From Streptomyces sp. 8K308 (GTDB lineage: Bacteria; Actinomycetota; Actinomycetes; Streptomycetales; Streptomycetaceae), in the NCBI RefSeq assembly GCF_004348315.1, contig NZ_SMKC01000003.1, positions 17,356 to 81,355 on the forward strand: a stretch of 64,000 nucleotides of DNA, written 5' to 3'. The notes below the pieces were generated by a model. The model was given only the letters and a program-made list of their open reading frames with translations. It was not told the origin of the DNA and did no database searches. Shown one piece after another: positions 1-7,915 of this stretch (positions are counted from its first letter, which is position 1; every line of letters starts with the position of its first letter). Both the position numbers and the translations under genes were made by a program.

Positions 1-78
1 CTGGCCCGCAAGAAGTCCCCGGACGAGGTGGCCGCGGCGGCGCGCGCCCTGGAGGAACTGCTGCCGGCCACGGACTGA
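1..78 (+). CDS. C-terminal end of an unidentified protein (partial)
   Basis: The reading frame enters from the left edge and encodes 25 residues before a TGA stop. The tail is helical and charged, ending in ALEELLPATD. This is too short to identify a family. Its GC3 is high, as expected for a coding frame in this genome. The gene points toward the convergent membrane-protein gene downstream. Confidence 0.5.
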   Translation: MARKKSPDEVAAAARALEELLPATD

Positions 79-170
79 CGGCCGGGGCCCGGCCGGGGGC
101 GCCCAGACCGCCGCGGATCTTCAGGTCCGAGGTGTACTCGGCGGCCACGGCCGGGCTCGGTGCCGGGTGT

Positions 171-866
171 TCAGAGTCCGCCGACGCTCGCCGGGAGGCG
201 GGCGCAGCGGCGGCAGAGGCGGGCCGAGGCCGCCATCCTGGTGTGCGAGCCGACGGCCAGCGCCGCCGTGAGCACGAGCAGCGGCCAGGTGGCGGTCAGC
301 GGCGCGCCGACGGCCAGCGTCAGCCCGGCGGCGCCGGCGGCCAGCGCCGAGACGGTGCCGGTCCAGGCCGCCAGCGCGGGCAGGCGGTCCGGCACGGGCA
401 GCCGGTGGGCGAGCGGCCCGGTGGCCGCGAGCACGGCGGCCGCCGGCAGGGCGGCCACCACCGCCACCGCGATCAGGCCGCCCGCGAGCAGCTGCGCGGC
501 CCTGGCGAGTCCACCCGCCGCGCCGCCGGCCTGCCAGCTCAGGAACCAGCCGGCTAGCAGCACGGGCGCGGCCAGTGCCACGGTGCGCGCCGTGTGCCTG
601 ACCTGGGCGAACGTCAGCTCGCGCTGGCAGTCGGGCGCCAACTCCGCGGGCGTGCCGAACTCGCGCAGCGCGAGGTCCAGGGCGCGCCCCCGTGGCGTCC
701 CGTTCCGTGCGTAAGCGGCGACGGTGTCGGCGAGGCCGTCGCGGATCTCGGTGAGCAGCCTGGCCTTGGCCGGCGCCGGGCCGTGCAGCTCGGCCGCCAA
801 CTCCGCGACGTACGCGTCCAGCGGATCGGTGGCCCCGGCGGCGTCGGCGGCGTCGGCGGCCGTCAT
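171..866 (-). CDS. Membrane protein with N-terminal HAAS-like (permease-prefix) helical domain
   Basis: The 231-residue protein has a soluble N-terminal segment of about 90 residues with a pattern typical of the HAAS/permease-prefix domain (ELHGPAPAKARLLTEIRDGL, then ALREFGTP). Several hydrophobic segments follow, at roughly residues 95-225. Such proteins commonly sit directly after a PadR regulator and are thought to be sensors or signalling partners in envelope stress control. Here the ATG overlaps the padR stop codon (ATGA), so the two genes form a translationally coupled pair. The exact function is not known from sequence. Confidence 0.75.
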   Translation of the reverse strand: MTAADAADAAGATDPLDAYVAELAAELHGPAPAKARLLTEIRDGLADTVAAYARNGTPRGRALDLALREFGTPAELAPDCQRELTFAQVRHTARTVALAAPVLLAGWFLSWQAGGAAGGLARAAQLLAGGLIAVAVVAALPAAAVLAATGPLAHRLPVPDRLPALAAWTGTVSALAAGAAGLTLAVGAPLTATWPLLVLTAALAVGSHTRMAASARLCRRCARLPASVGGL

Positions 867-1192
867 GTGGCGGGGGAGGGGTTGAGTACGGAGCCGATCG
901 CGGCGGTGAACTCGGCCCAGGCCCGCCGCTCCCCGGCCAGCGCGCCGCGCCCGGCCTCGGTGAGCTGGTAGCAGCGCCGGCGCCGCTCGCCCACCGAGTC
1001 CCAGCTGCTGCTCAGCAGCCCGAGCCGCTCGAGGCGGTTGAGCGCCGGATAGATCGTGCCCGTGCGCAGCTCGAGCGTGCCGCCGCTGCGGCGCTGCACC
1101 GCGGTGATGATCGCGTAGCCGTGCAGGGGGCCCGCCTCCAGCACGGCCAGCAGCATCCCGTCCAGATGTCCGCGTACCGAGTCCGCCTTCAT
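863..1192 (-). CDS. PadR-family transcriptional regulator
   Basis: This 109-residue winged-helix protein has the PadR signature: an N-terminal helix (GHLDGMLLAVLEAGPLHGYA), the recognition region RTGTIYPALNRLERLGLL, and the wing RRRRCYQLTEAGRGAL. Family members of this length have a short C-terminal dimerisation helix and repress the neighbouring membrane-protein gene and themselves. The stop overlaps the ATG of the downstream HAAS-like membrane protein gene. A 17-bp direct repeat lies about 38 bp upstream of the start and is a candidate operator. The ligand cannot be told from sequence. Confidence 0.9.
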   Translation of the reverse strand: MKADSVRGHLDGMLLAVLEAGPLHGYAIITAVQRRSGGTLELRTGTIYPALNRLERLGLLSSSWDSVGERRRRCYQLTEAGRGALAGERRAWAEFTAAIGSVLNPSPAT

Positions 1193-1229
1193 GCCAGGAA
1201 GTCTAGCCCGCCGACCTGTAGGCCGGGAA

Positions 1230-1263
1230 CCTATTGGCTGTCGATGCCTATTGGACGTCGATG
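1230..1263. repeat. Tandem 17-bp direct repeat upstream of padR
   Basis: Two adjacent 17-bp copies (1230-1246 and 1247-1263) begin with CCTATTGG and end with GTCGATG, and differ at two positions. The second copy covers the TetR stop codon. The pair lies 38-71 bp upstream of the padR start, where an operator or promoter element would be expected. The AT-containing block contrasts with the local GC content. Confidence 0.5.
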
Positions 1264-1955
1264 GACGCGGCTGGGGAGCGGTGCCTCGGGTCGGCGACGA
1301 TGTCGGCGAGATAGAGGCGCTGGATGCGCCGGGCCTCGGTCAGGATCACCGGGTCGCCGTCCGGCGCGTTCCGGAAGGCGAGCTGCAGCAGCGCCTCGGA
1401 GGCGCACACGCCGGCGCGGCAGGCGACGGCCAGCTCCTCGCTGTCGACCAGCCGCTCCTGGGCGACCAGGATGCGCCGCAGCTGGTGGGCCACCATCGCG
1501 TTGTTGTCCTCGTCCAGCTGGAGCAGCTCCCGGCTGAGGTAGCGGCCGGCGCGGATCGCCAGGTAGCCGGGGTGCTGCCGGTACAGCTCGACATAGCGGT
1601 CGAAGACCAGGTTGACCAGGTCGAACCAGCGGGCGCCGCGGGCGTCGTGCAGGATGGCCCGCATCGCCGCCGAGTGCCGCTCCATGTGGTGGCGCGCCAC
1701 GGCGGCCAGCACGGCGTCCTTGTCGTCGAAGAACTGGTAGAGGGTGCCCACCGGCACCTCGGCGTCGGCGGCGATCCGGCGCGTGGTCACGGCCTCGACG
1801 CCCTCCGTGGCGAGCAGCCGGTCGGCGGCGGCCAGGATGGCCTCGACGCGGGCGCGACTCCTCGCCTGTTGCGGCGCCTTCCGCAACCCGAGGCTGGCAG
1901 TCCGCTGGGTCATCGCATCGCTCGTCATGGGGTTAGCCGTTTCGGTGCGCTCCAT
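1248..1955 (-). CDS. TetR/AcrR-family transcriptional regulator
   Basis: The protein has a typical TetR N-terminal helix-turn-helix: RARVEAILAAADRLLATEG, then the recognition part TTRRIAADAEVPVGTLYQFF. An all-helical ligand domain follows. Three in-frame ATGs are possible (1955, 1928, 1913); none has a strong Shine-Dalgarno, and the longest is given. It lies 26 bp after the FGGY kinase stop and may be co-transcribed with the aldolase-aminotransferase-kinase operon as its local regulator. The ligand is unknown. Confidence 0.85.
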   Translation of the reverse strand: MERTETANPMTSDAMTQRTASLGLRKAPQQARSRARVEAILAAADRLLATEGVEAVTTRRIAADAEVPVGTLYQFFDDKDAVLAAVARHHMERHSAAMRAILHDARGARWFDLVNLVFDRYVELYRQHPGYLAIRAGRYLSRELLQLDEDNNAMVAHQLRRILVAQERLVDSEELAVACRAGVCASEALLQLAFRNAPDGDPVILTEARRIQRLYLADIVADPRHRSPAASIDVQ

Positions 1956-1981
1956 TCTAGCGAGGCGGCCAGTGGCCCGGT

Positions 1982-3571
1982 TCAGCCGTTGACCTCGGCA
2001 TAGATCCTCCGGTTGCGACGGTAGAGGGAGCGGAAGGTGGCGTACGTCCGGTCGTAGACGCGGCGGTTGGCGGGGTCGGGGGTGAACTCGGCCGCGATGG
2101 CGACCCGTTCCGCGATCTCGGGCCAGTCGAGCTCGCCCAGTGCGACGGAGGCGATCAGCGCGGCGCCGCGCGCGTTGGCCAGGGCCGGGTCGGCGACCTG
2201 CCGGATGGTGCGGCCGAGGACGTCGGCCATGGCCTGGCACCAGAACGGTGAACTGGCGCCGCCGCCGATGAAGTTGAGGTGCGGGAAGGCGCGCCCTGTG
2301 AACCGCTCCACGGACTCGTTGAGCCAGCGGGCGTTGAGCGCGATGCCCTCGAAGGTGCTGCGCGCCAGGTCGGCCCGGGTGGTGGTGAGCGAGACGTTGA
2401 ACCAGCCGCCGCGCACCGTGGGGTCGTCGACGGGGGTGCGCTCGCCGTTGAGCCAGGGGGTGAACACCACGCCGTTGCTGCCGGGCGGCGCCGTTGCGGC
2501 CAGCCGGTTGAGCCGGCGCAGGATCTCCTCGCGGGCGCCGGGATCCGGCTCGCCGCCGGGAGGGGCGCCGTCCGGCTCGAGAACGTTGCCGACGAGCCAG
2601 TCGATGCCCTTGCCGGCCACGTCCTGGATGGTGGCCACCCAGTAGGAGCCCGGCACCACGGAGGGCAGGGCGGCCACGTTGTGCCAGGCGTCGGTCTTCT
2701 TGCGCGGCACGTGGCAGGAGAGCCAGGCCGAGGTGCCGACGCACAGGTGCCCCTCGTACGGCAGCACCGCGCCGGCCCCGATGGCGGCGGCCGTGGTGTC
2801 CCCGGTGCCGGCGGCCACCTGGACGTGTTCGCCGAGCCCGAGATCGGCCGCCGCCGTGGGCAGGATCGGGCCCACGAGGGTGGCCGGCGGCACGAGGTCC
2901 GGCAGCTTCTCCCTGGGTAGTCCGCTGAGCCGCAGCAGCCGCTCGTCGTAACGGACCGCGCCGGGTGTCCGGTTGTCGGTGCACCAGCGCAGCGCCATGG
3001 TGTCGTGGCCGGCCACCGGCCGCCCGGTCAGCCGCATCGTGAGGTACTCGGGCACGTCGAGCAGATAGGCGGTCCGCTCGTAGACCTCGCGCCTGGCCGC
3101 CCTGAGGAACTGACTCTGCCCCACCGGGTCCTTGCCGGTGAGGGTGGGCGCCCCGCCCGACCTGGCGATCCAGCGGGCGAGGCGCAGCGCGTGGTAGCCG
3201 GTGCCGGGGATCCGCAACGCCCCGCCGGCCAGCCGGCGCGAGTGCTCGGCGCCCCGCCCGTCCATCCACAGCAGGGCGCGGTGCAGGTGCCGCCCCTCGG
3301 CGTCGACCGGCACCGTGCCGCCCCACTGGGCCGAGAGGCAGATCGCCGCGATGTCCCCGATCGGCGCCAGCCGGCGACTCAGCAGCCGGTGGAGCGTGTC
3401 GCGGACGGCCGCCCACCAGTCGTCCGGGTCCTGCTCGGCGCCACCGCCGGGCAGCAGGTGCAGCGGGACGCGGGCCGTCTCGTGCCCGAGGATCCGGCCG
3501 CCGGTGGTGGCCAGCACCGTTCTGGCGCCGCTGGTGCCGAGGTCGACGCCGATCACGTAGCGGGGCGCCAC
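1982..3571 (-). CDS. FGGY-family carbohydrate kinase (xylulokinase-like)
   Basis: The 529-residue ATP-dependent sugar kinase opens with the FGGY phosphate-1 motif (YVIGVDLGTSGARTVLA). It carries the catalytic-Asp region near LLWMDGRGAEHSR and a C-terminal signature around HLNFIGGGASSPFW. FGGY kinases phosphorylate linear or cyclic polyols and ketoses; the closest look is to xylulose/fuculose/rhamnulose kinases. The GTG start at 3571 lies just after the aminotransferase stop (3577) and has AGGG upstream. With the upstream class II aldolase it would supply a phosphorylated ketose for retro-aldol cleavage. Substrate identity is inference. Confidence 0.9.
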   Translation of the reverse strand: MAPRYVIGVDLGTSGARTVLATTGGRILGHETARVPLHLLPGGGAEQDPDDWWAAVRDTLHRLLSRRLAPIGDIAAICLSAQWGGTVPVDAEGRHLHRALLWMDGRGAEHSRRLAGGALRIPGTGYHALRLARWIARSGGAPTLTGKDPVGQSQFLRAARREVYERTAYLLDVPEYLTMRLTGRPVAGHDTMALRWCTDNRTPGAVRYDERLLRLSGLPREKLPDLVPPATLVGPILPTAAADLGLGEHVQVAAGTGDTTAAAIGAGAVLPYEGHLCVGTSAWLSCHVPRKKTDAWHNVAALPSVVPGSYWVATIQDVAGKGIDWLVGNVLEPDGAPPGGEPDPGAREEILRRLNRLAATAPPGSNGVVFTPWLNGERTPVDDPTVRGGWFNVSLTTTRADLARSTFEGIALNARWLNESVERFTGRAFPHLNFIGGGASSPFWCQAMADVLGRTIRQVADPALANARGAALIASVALGELDWPEIAERVAIAAEFTPDPANRRVYDRTYATFRSLYRRNRRIYAEVNG

Positions 3572-3576
3572 GGCGG

Positions 3577-5016
3577 TCAGGCCCTGGCGAAGACGCGGTC
3601 GAAGCGGGCCAGGGCGTCGTCGACGACATCGTTGGTGTGGGCCATGCTGGTGTAGAGGCGACTGCCGGCGATGGTGATCAGGCCCTCGGCGGTGTACGCC
3701 ATCGACATCTGGCCGAGCATCTCGGTGCGCGGGCCGAGCTCGGTGAAGAAGCCCGGGTCGGCCAGGGAGAGATGCAGCACGCCCGAGGTGTGCAGGTGCA
3801 CGATCGAGCCGATGTTGTAGGTGACGTAGGGCAGGTCGTACCGCTCGATGAGCGCGGCGAGGCCGGTGCGCAGCCGGTCCCCGGCGCGGCCGGCGAGCGC
3901 CGGCGCCCCGGTGCGGTCCATCTCGGCCAGCGCGTGGTAACCGGCCACGCAGGACAGCGGGTTGGCGGAGAGCGTGCCGCCGACGAAGACCCGCTTGCCG
4001 ACCGCGGTGAGGCCGCCCTCGAGGACGCCCATGACCTCGTCGCCGCCGCCGATGCCGCCGGCCGCCGGGTAGCCGCCCGCGACGCACTTGCCGAACACGG
4101 TCAGGTCGGGCCGGACGCCGAAGTAGCCCTGCGCGCCGCCCATGCCGAGCCGGAAGGCCGTGACCACCTCGTCGAAGACGAGCAACGCGCCGAACTCGTC
4201 GCACAGTTCGCGGATCCGCGCGTTGTCGTCGGACCGCACCAGGTGGGTGCCGCTCTCCGGGCCGACCGGCTCGACGATCACGGCGGCCGTGCCACCGGCC
4301 TCCTCGTTGGCCACCAGCCGCTCGCGCAGCGCCTCCAGGTCGCCGGGCGGCACCTCCTGGGTGAGCCGCAGCGCCCCCTCCGGGATGCCGGTCGCCTCCA
4401 GGCTGCCGGTGCCGGGGATGCGCAGCCCGTAGACCACCTGGTCGGACCACCCGTGGTAGGCGCCGCCGACCTTGATCACATGGGCCTTGCCGGTGTAGGC
4501 CCTGGCCACCCGGACGGCGGCCATCACGCCCTCGGTGCCGCTGCCGAGCATCCGGAACTTGCCGACGGCCGGCATGAAGTCGTGGATGAGCTTGGCGAGT
4601 CGGACCTCGGCCGAGTGCAGCATCCCGGTGACCGGGCCGCACTCGGCCAGCAGCTCGGCCACCCTCTCGCGCACCGGGCCGTAGTTGCTCCCCAGCACGG
4701 TCGGGCCGCCGGCCTGGAGGAAGTCGAGGTACCGGTTGCCGTCCACGTCCCACAGGTAGGGGCCTTCGGCCCGGACGACGTCGAGCGGCCAGGGCTCGTT
4801 GAGCGCCAGGTTGTGCTGGACGCCGCCCGGTATGTACGCGGCGGCCTCGGCCGCCGTCGCCCGGGAGCCCGCCGTGTGCTTCTCGAACCAGGCGCGGTAG
4901 TCGGCCAGCGCGGCGTCGTCCGGACGCCTGACGGGGGTGCTGACGAGGAGGTCGAGGCGCGCCTCGACGGCGTCGACGTCGGGCCAGTGCGAGATCGGAC
5001 GTTGGTTCATGGGCAT
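3577..5016 (-). CDS. Class III (glutamate-1-semialdehyde 2,1-aminomutase-like) PLP aminotransferase
   Basis: The protein is about 479 residues. PLP features are visible: VFDEVVTAFR holds the Asp that contacts the pyridine nitrogen, and FGKCVAGGYP holds the Schiff-base lysine. The N-terminal region (YIPGGVQHNLA, LWDVDGNRYLDF) matches glutamate-1-semialdehyde aminotransferases. The GAAGGGACC Shine-Dalgarno fits ATG 5010 (spacing 9) better than ATG 5016. It is not with hem genes but sits between a class II aldolase and a sugar kinase, so a catabolic transamination or mutation of an amino-sugar-type substrate is more likely than haem synthesis. That role is inference. Confidence 0.88.
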   Translation of the reverse strand: MPMNQRPISHWPDVDAVEARLDLLVSTPVRRPDDAALADYRAWFEKHTAGSRATAAEAAAYIPGGVQHNLALNEPWPLDVVRAEGPYLWDVDGNRYLDFLQAGGPTVLGSNYGPVRERVAELLAECGPVTGMLHSAEVRLAKLIHDFMPAVGKFRMLGSGTEGVMAAVRVARAYTGKAHVIKVGGAYHGWSDQVVYGLRIPGTGSLEATGIPEGALRLTQEVPPGDLEALRERLVANEEAGGTAAVIVEPVGPESGTHLVRSDDNARIRELCDEFGALLVFDEVVTAFRLGMGGAQGYFGVRPDLTVFGKCVAGGYPAAGGIGGGDEVMGVLEGGLTAVGKRVFVGGTLSANPLSCVAGYHALAEMDRTGAPALAGRAGDRLRTGLAALIERYDLPYVTYNIGSIVHLHTSGVLHLSLADPGFFTELGPRTEMLGQMSMAYTAEGLITIAGSRLYTSMAHTNDVVDDALARFDRVFARA

Positions 5017-5036
5017 GGTCCCTTCACAGCCGCCCT

Positions 5037-5684
5037 TCACAACTTCCTGGTCGTTCCGTAGTCGCCGGCGAGCGCCTGCGTGATCACGGCCTCCTGGGCC
5101 TTCTTGTCCAGCAGGTGCGGGGTGCCGAGCGCCAGGCAACGGGCGTACAACTCCGCCACCCACTCGGTGAGTTCGAGGTTGGCAACGGCCTTCTCCACGG
5201 TGGAGCCGAGCGCGATCGAGCCGTGGTTGCGCAGCAGCGCGGCCTGCCGGCCGTCCAGCGCGGCGACCACGTGCGCCGCCAACTCGTCGGTGCCGTAGGT
5301 GGCGTAGGGCGCGACGCGGACGGTGCCGCCGAGCGACAGCATCGCGTAATGCACCACCGGGATCTCGTCCAGGGTGCAGGCGACGGCCGTGGAGGCGAGC
5401 GCGTGGGTGTGCGTGACGGCCCCGGTGCCGGTGGACCGGTAGACGGCCAGGTGCATGGGCACCTCGGAGGTGGGCGCGAGTTCGCCGTCGACGACCTGCC
5501 CGTCGAGGTCGATGACGGTCATCATGTCGGCGGTCAGCTCGCTGATCACCCCGCCGGTCGGCGTGACGGCCACCAGCTCGTCCACCCGCACCGACAGGTT
5601 CCCGCTCGTCCCGATGACCAGGCCGCTCGCGGCCAACCTGCGGCCGGCGGCCGCCAGTTCCTCACGCTCGCGTTGCAGCAGCAT
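5037..5684 (-). CDS. Class II aldolase/adducin-family protein (L-fuculose-phosphate aldolase-like)
   Basis: The 215-residue protein has the class II aldolase fold. Phosphate-binding motifs GTSGNLSVR and PTGG are followed by SEVPMH and the zinc-ligand pair HTHALAST. A downstream LLRNHGSIALG supplies the third histidine region. Family members split keto-sugar phosphates (fuculose-1-P, rhamnulose-1-P) or epimerise ribulose-5-P. It is the first gene of the minus-strand aldolase-aminotransferase-kinase operon; the next start is about 20 bp away. The promoter region is shared with the divergent ceramidase gene and contains a 38-bp element repeated near 47.9 kb. Confidence 0.9.
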   Translation of the reverse strand: MLLQREREELAAAGRRLAASGLVIGTSGNLSVRVDELVAVTPTGGVISELTADMMTVIDLDGQVVDGELAPTSEVPMHLAVYRSTGTGAVTHTHALASTAVACTLDEIPVVHYAMLSLGGTVRVAPYATYGTDELAAHVVAALDGRQAALLRNHGSIALGSTVEKAVANLELTEWVAELYARCLALGTPHLLDKKAQEAVITQALAGDYGTTRKL

Positions 5685-5741
5685 GTCCTCTTCTCCCTGA
5701 CGTCCGCCGCGCCGATGACGGCGACTGAACCGTGCTCAGAC

Positions 5742-5779
5742 GCATGCTAGGCCAAAAAGTGAACGTGATACATATTCAC
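5742..5779. promoter_or_regulatory. Conserved 38-bp intergenic element, copy A (contains GATACATATTC)
   Basis: This element lies between the divergent aldolase and ceramidase genes, starting 58 bp upstream of the aldolase start. It runs from GCATGCT through an A-run to a dyad with outer arms GTGAA and TTCAC around GATACAT. A second copy (47872-47909) matches at 32 of 38 positions and lies 49 bp upstream of a minus-strand beta-propeller gene in the same orientation. Two such matches in a very GC-rich genome point to a common regulator. Its identity is unknown. Confidence 0.6.
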
Positions 5780-5850
5780 AACTTGCCGGGCCGGCGCCAC
5801 TCTGGGACCGAGGGAGACGGGGGCAGGACGCGACCAGACGGGAGCGAACG

Positions 5851-7899
5851 ATGCCACGCCACACCAGCAGAAGGAACGTCCTGCGCGCCGGGACCGCCGT
5901 GGCCGGGGCCGGCCTGCTCGGCACCCTCCCCACCCGGCGGGCGCACGCCGCCGACGACCAGGCGCCCTACCTCGTCGGCCGGGGCATCGCCGACGCCACC
6001 GGCGAGATCGCCGAGGTCGGCATGATGGGCTACGGCCGCCCCGACCAGCAGGCCGCCGGGCTGCTCTCGCGCACCAGGGCCCGCGCCTTCGTCATCGTGG
6101 ACCGCGCCGGCGGCGAGCGCGTCGCCCTGGTCGTCGTCGAGGTCGCGATGATCTTCGCCAGCGTGCACCAGGAGGTGCTGCGGCGCCTGCGGCATCGCCA
6201 CGGGGAGCTGTACACCGCCCGCAACGTGTTGCTCGCCGCCACCCACAGCCACGCGGGCCCCGGCGGCCACTCCCACCACGCGCTCTACAACCTGACCACC
6301 CTCGGCTTCCACCGGGCCACGTTCACGGCCCTCGTGGACGGCGTCGTCGAGGCCGTCGCCCGCGCCCACGACGACCTCGCCCCGTCCCGGCTCGTGCTCG
6401 GCCACGGCACGTTGCGGGGCGCCAGCGTCAACCGCTCCCGGTCGGCCTTCGCCCGCAACCCCGCCGACATCACCGACCACTTCCCCGAGGCCATCGACCC
6501 CCAGAGCACGCTGCTGCGCGTCGAGCGCGGCGGCCGCCCGGTCGGCGCCGTCAACTGGTTCGCCACCCACGGCACCAGCCTCTCCGGCGACAACCGGCTG
6601 ATCTCCACCGACAACAAGGGGTACGCCGCCTACCACTGGGAGCGCGTGGTGGCCGGCGGCGACTACCTCGCGCCGGCGGGCCCCGACTTCGTCGCGGCCT
6701 TCGCCCAGACCAACGCCGGCGACATGTCGCCCAACCTCGACCTGCGGCCGCCCACCACCCCCGCCGACTTAGCGGCCGCCAGGGCCAACGGCCTCGCGCA
6801 GTACCGGGCCGCCGCCGAGCAGGCGGCCGCCCCCGGCACCGCCGTTGCGGGCCCGGTCGACTCTCGGCTGATCCATCTCGACCTCTCCGACGTGGCCGTC
6901 GACGCCGAGTTCACCGGCGACGGCCGCCCACACCGCACCGCGAAGCCGGCGGTCGGCGCCGCCATGGCCGCCGGCAGCACCGAGGACGGCCCCGCCTTCC
7001 CCGGCTTCGTCGAAGGCGAGAACGCCTTCTGGGACTTCGTCTCCGACACGCTCGTCTACACGGTCTCGCCCGAGCTGCGCGCCGCGCACGCCCCCAAGGA
7101 CGTCTTCGTGCCCATCGGCGCCATGAACGCGCTCTTCCCCTGGGTGCCGGAGCGCTTCCCGATCCAGCTGGTACGCGTCGGCCAACTCCACCTGCTCGGC
7201 GTGCCGGGCGAGGTCACCATCGGCGCCGGCCTGCGGCTGCGGCGCACCGTCGCGGCGGCGGTCGGCGCCGACCCGCGCGACGTGCTGGTGGCCGGCTACG
7301 CCAACGGCTACTTCCACTACGTCACCACCCCCGAGGAGTACGACGCCCAGCAGTACGAGGGCGGCAGCACCCTCTTCGGACGCTGGCAACTCCCCGCGCT
7401 GCAACAGACGTTCGCCACGCTCGCGGTGGCCATGCGTGACGGGCGCCCGGTGTCACCCGGGCCCGGCACCCCCGACCACTCCGGCAGCGCGCTGTCCTTC
7501 CAGCCGGGCGTCGTTTTGGACGCCCCGCCGCCGGGCCACGAGTTCGGCGACGTGCTCACCCAACCGAACGCCGTCTACCGGGCGGGACAGCGGATCACCG
7601 TCGTCTTCGCCGGCGCCCATCCGTCCAACGATCTTCGCCGAGGCGGCAGTTACCTGTGCGTCGAGCGACGGCTGCCCGACGGCCGGTGGGCCACGGTCGC
7701 CGACGACGCCGACTGGTCCACCACCCTGCACTGGGCCCGCGACGGGCTCGCCGCCTCCCGGATCACCATCACCTGGGACATCCCGCCGGAGGCCGATCCC
7801 GGTGCCCACCGCGTCCGGTACGCCGGCGACGCCCGCTCTCTCACCGGCGCCGTCCGCCCCATCGCCGGCACCAGCGGCGAGTTCACCGTCACCGCCTGA
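5851..7899 (+). CDS. Secreted neutral/alkaline ceramidase
   Basis: The 682-residue enzyme hydrolyses the amide bond of ceramides. A twin-arginine signal (SRRNVLRAGTAVAGAGLLG) indicates Tat export. The zinc motif THSHAGPGGHSH is near residues 131-142. The family active-site hexapeptide appears as GDMSPN with the nucleophilic serine at about residue 293. NRLISTDNKGYAAYHWE is also typical. The C-terminal 150 residues fit the Ig-like ceramidase domain. Codon 307 (6769-6771) is TTA, a rare codon that in streptomycetes makes translation depend on the bldA tRNA. The gene is divergent from the aldolase operon and shares its intergenic element. The stop is 16 bp from the convergent FadR-type gene. Confidence 0.92.
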   Translation: MPRHTSRRNVLRAGTAVAGAGLLGTLPTRRAHAADDQAPYLVGRGIADATGEIAEVGMMGYGRPDQQAAGLLSRTRARAFVIVDRAGGERVALVVVEVAMIFASVHQEVLRRLRHRHGELYTARNVLLAATHSHAGPGGHSHHALYNLTTLGFHRATFTALVDGVVEAVARAHDDLAPSRLVLGHGTLRGASVNRSRSAFARNPADITDHFPEAIDPQSTLLRVERGGRPVGAVNWFATHGTSLSGDNRLISTDNKGYAAYHWERVVAGGDYLAPAGPDFVAAFAQTNAGDMSPNLDLRPPTTPADLAAARANGLAQYRAAAEQAAAPGTAVAGPVDSRLIHLDLSDVAVDAEFTGDGRPHRTAKPAVGAAMAAGSTEDGPAFPGFVEGENAFWDFVSDTLVYTVSPELRAAHAPKDVFVPIGAMNALFPWVPERFPIQLVRVGQLHLLGVPGEVTIGAGLRLRRTVAAAVGADPRDVLVAGYANGYFHYVTTPEEYDAQQYEGGSTLFGRWQLPALQQTFATLAVAMRDGRPVSPGPGTPDHSGSALSFQPGVVLDAPPPGHEFGDVLTQPNAVYRAGQRITVVFAGAHPSNDLRRGGSYLCVERRLPDGRWATVADDADWSTTLHWARDGLAASRITITWDIPPEADPGAHRVRYAGDARSLTGAVRPIAGTSGEFTVTA

Positions 7900-7915
7900 G
7901 CGGCGGCCGCGCTGC

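Noticed and set aside
3577..5016. HemL for haem biosynthesis
   Set aside because: The family resemblance is real, but no hem genes are near and the operon has catabolic partners.
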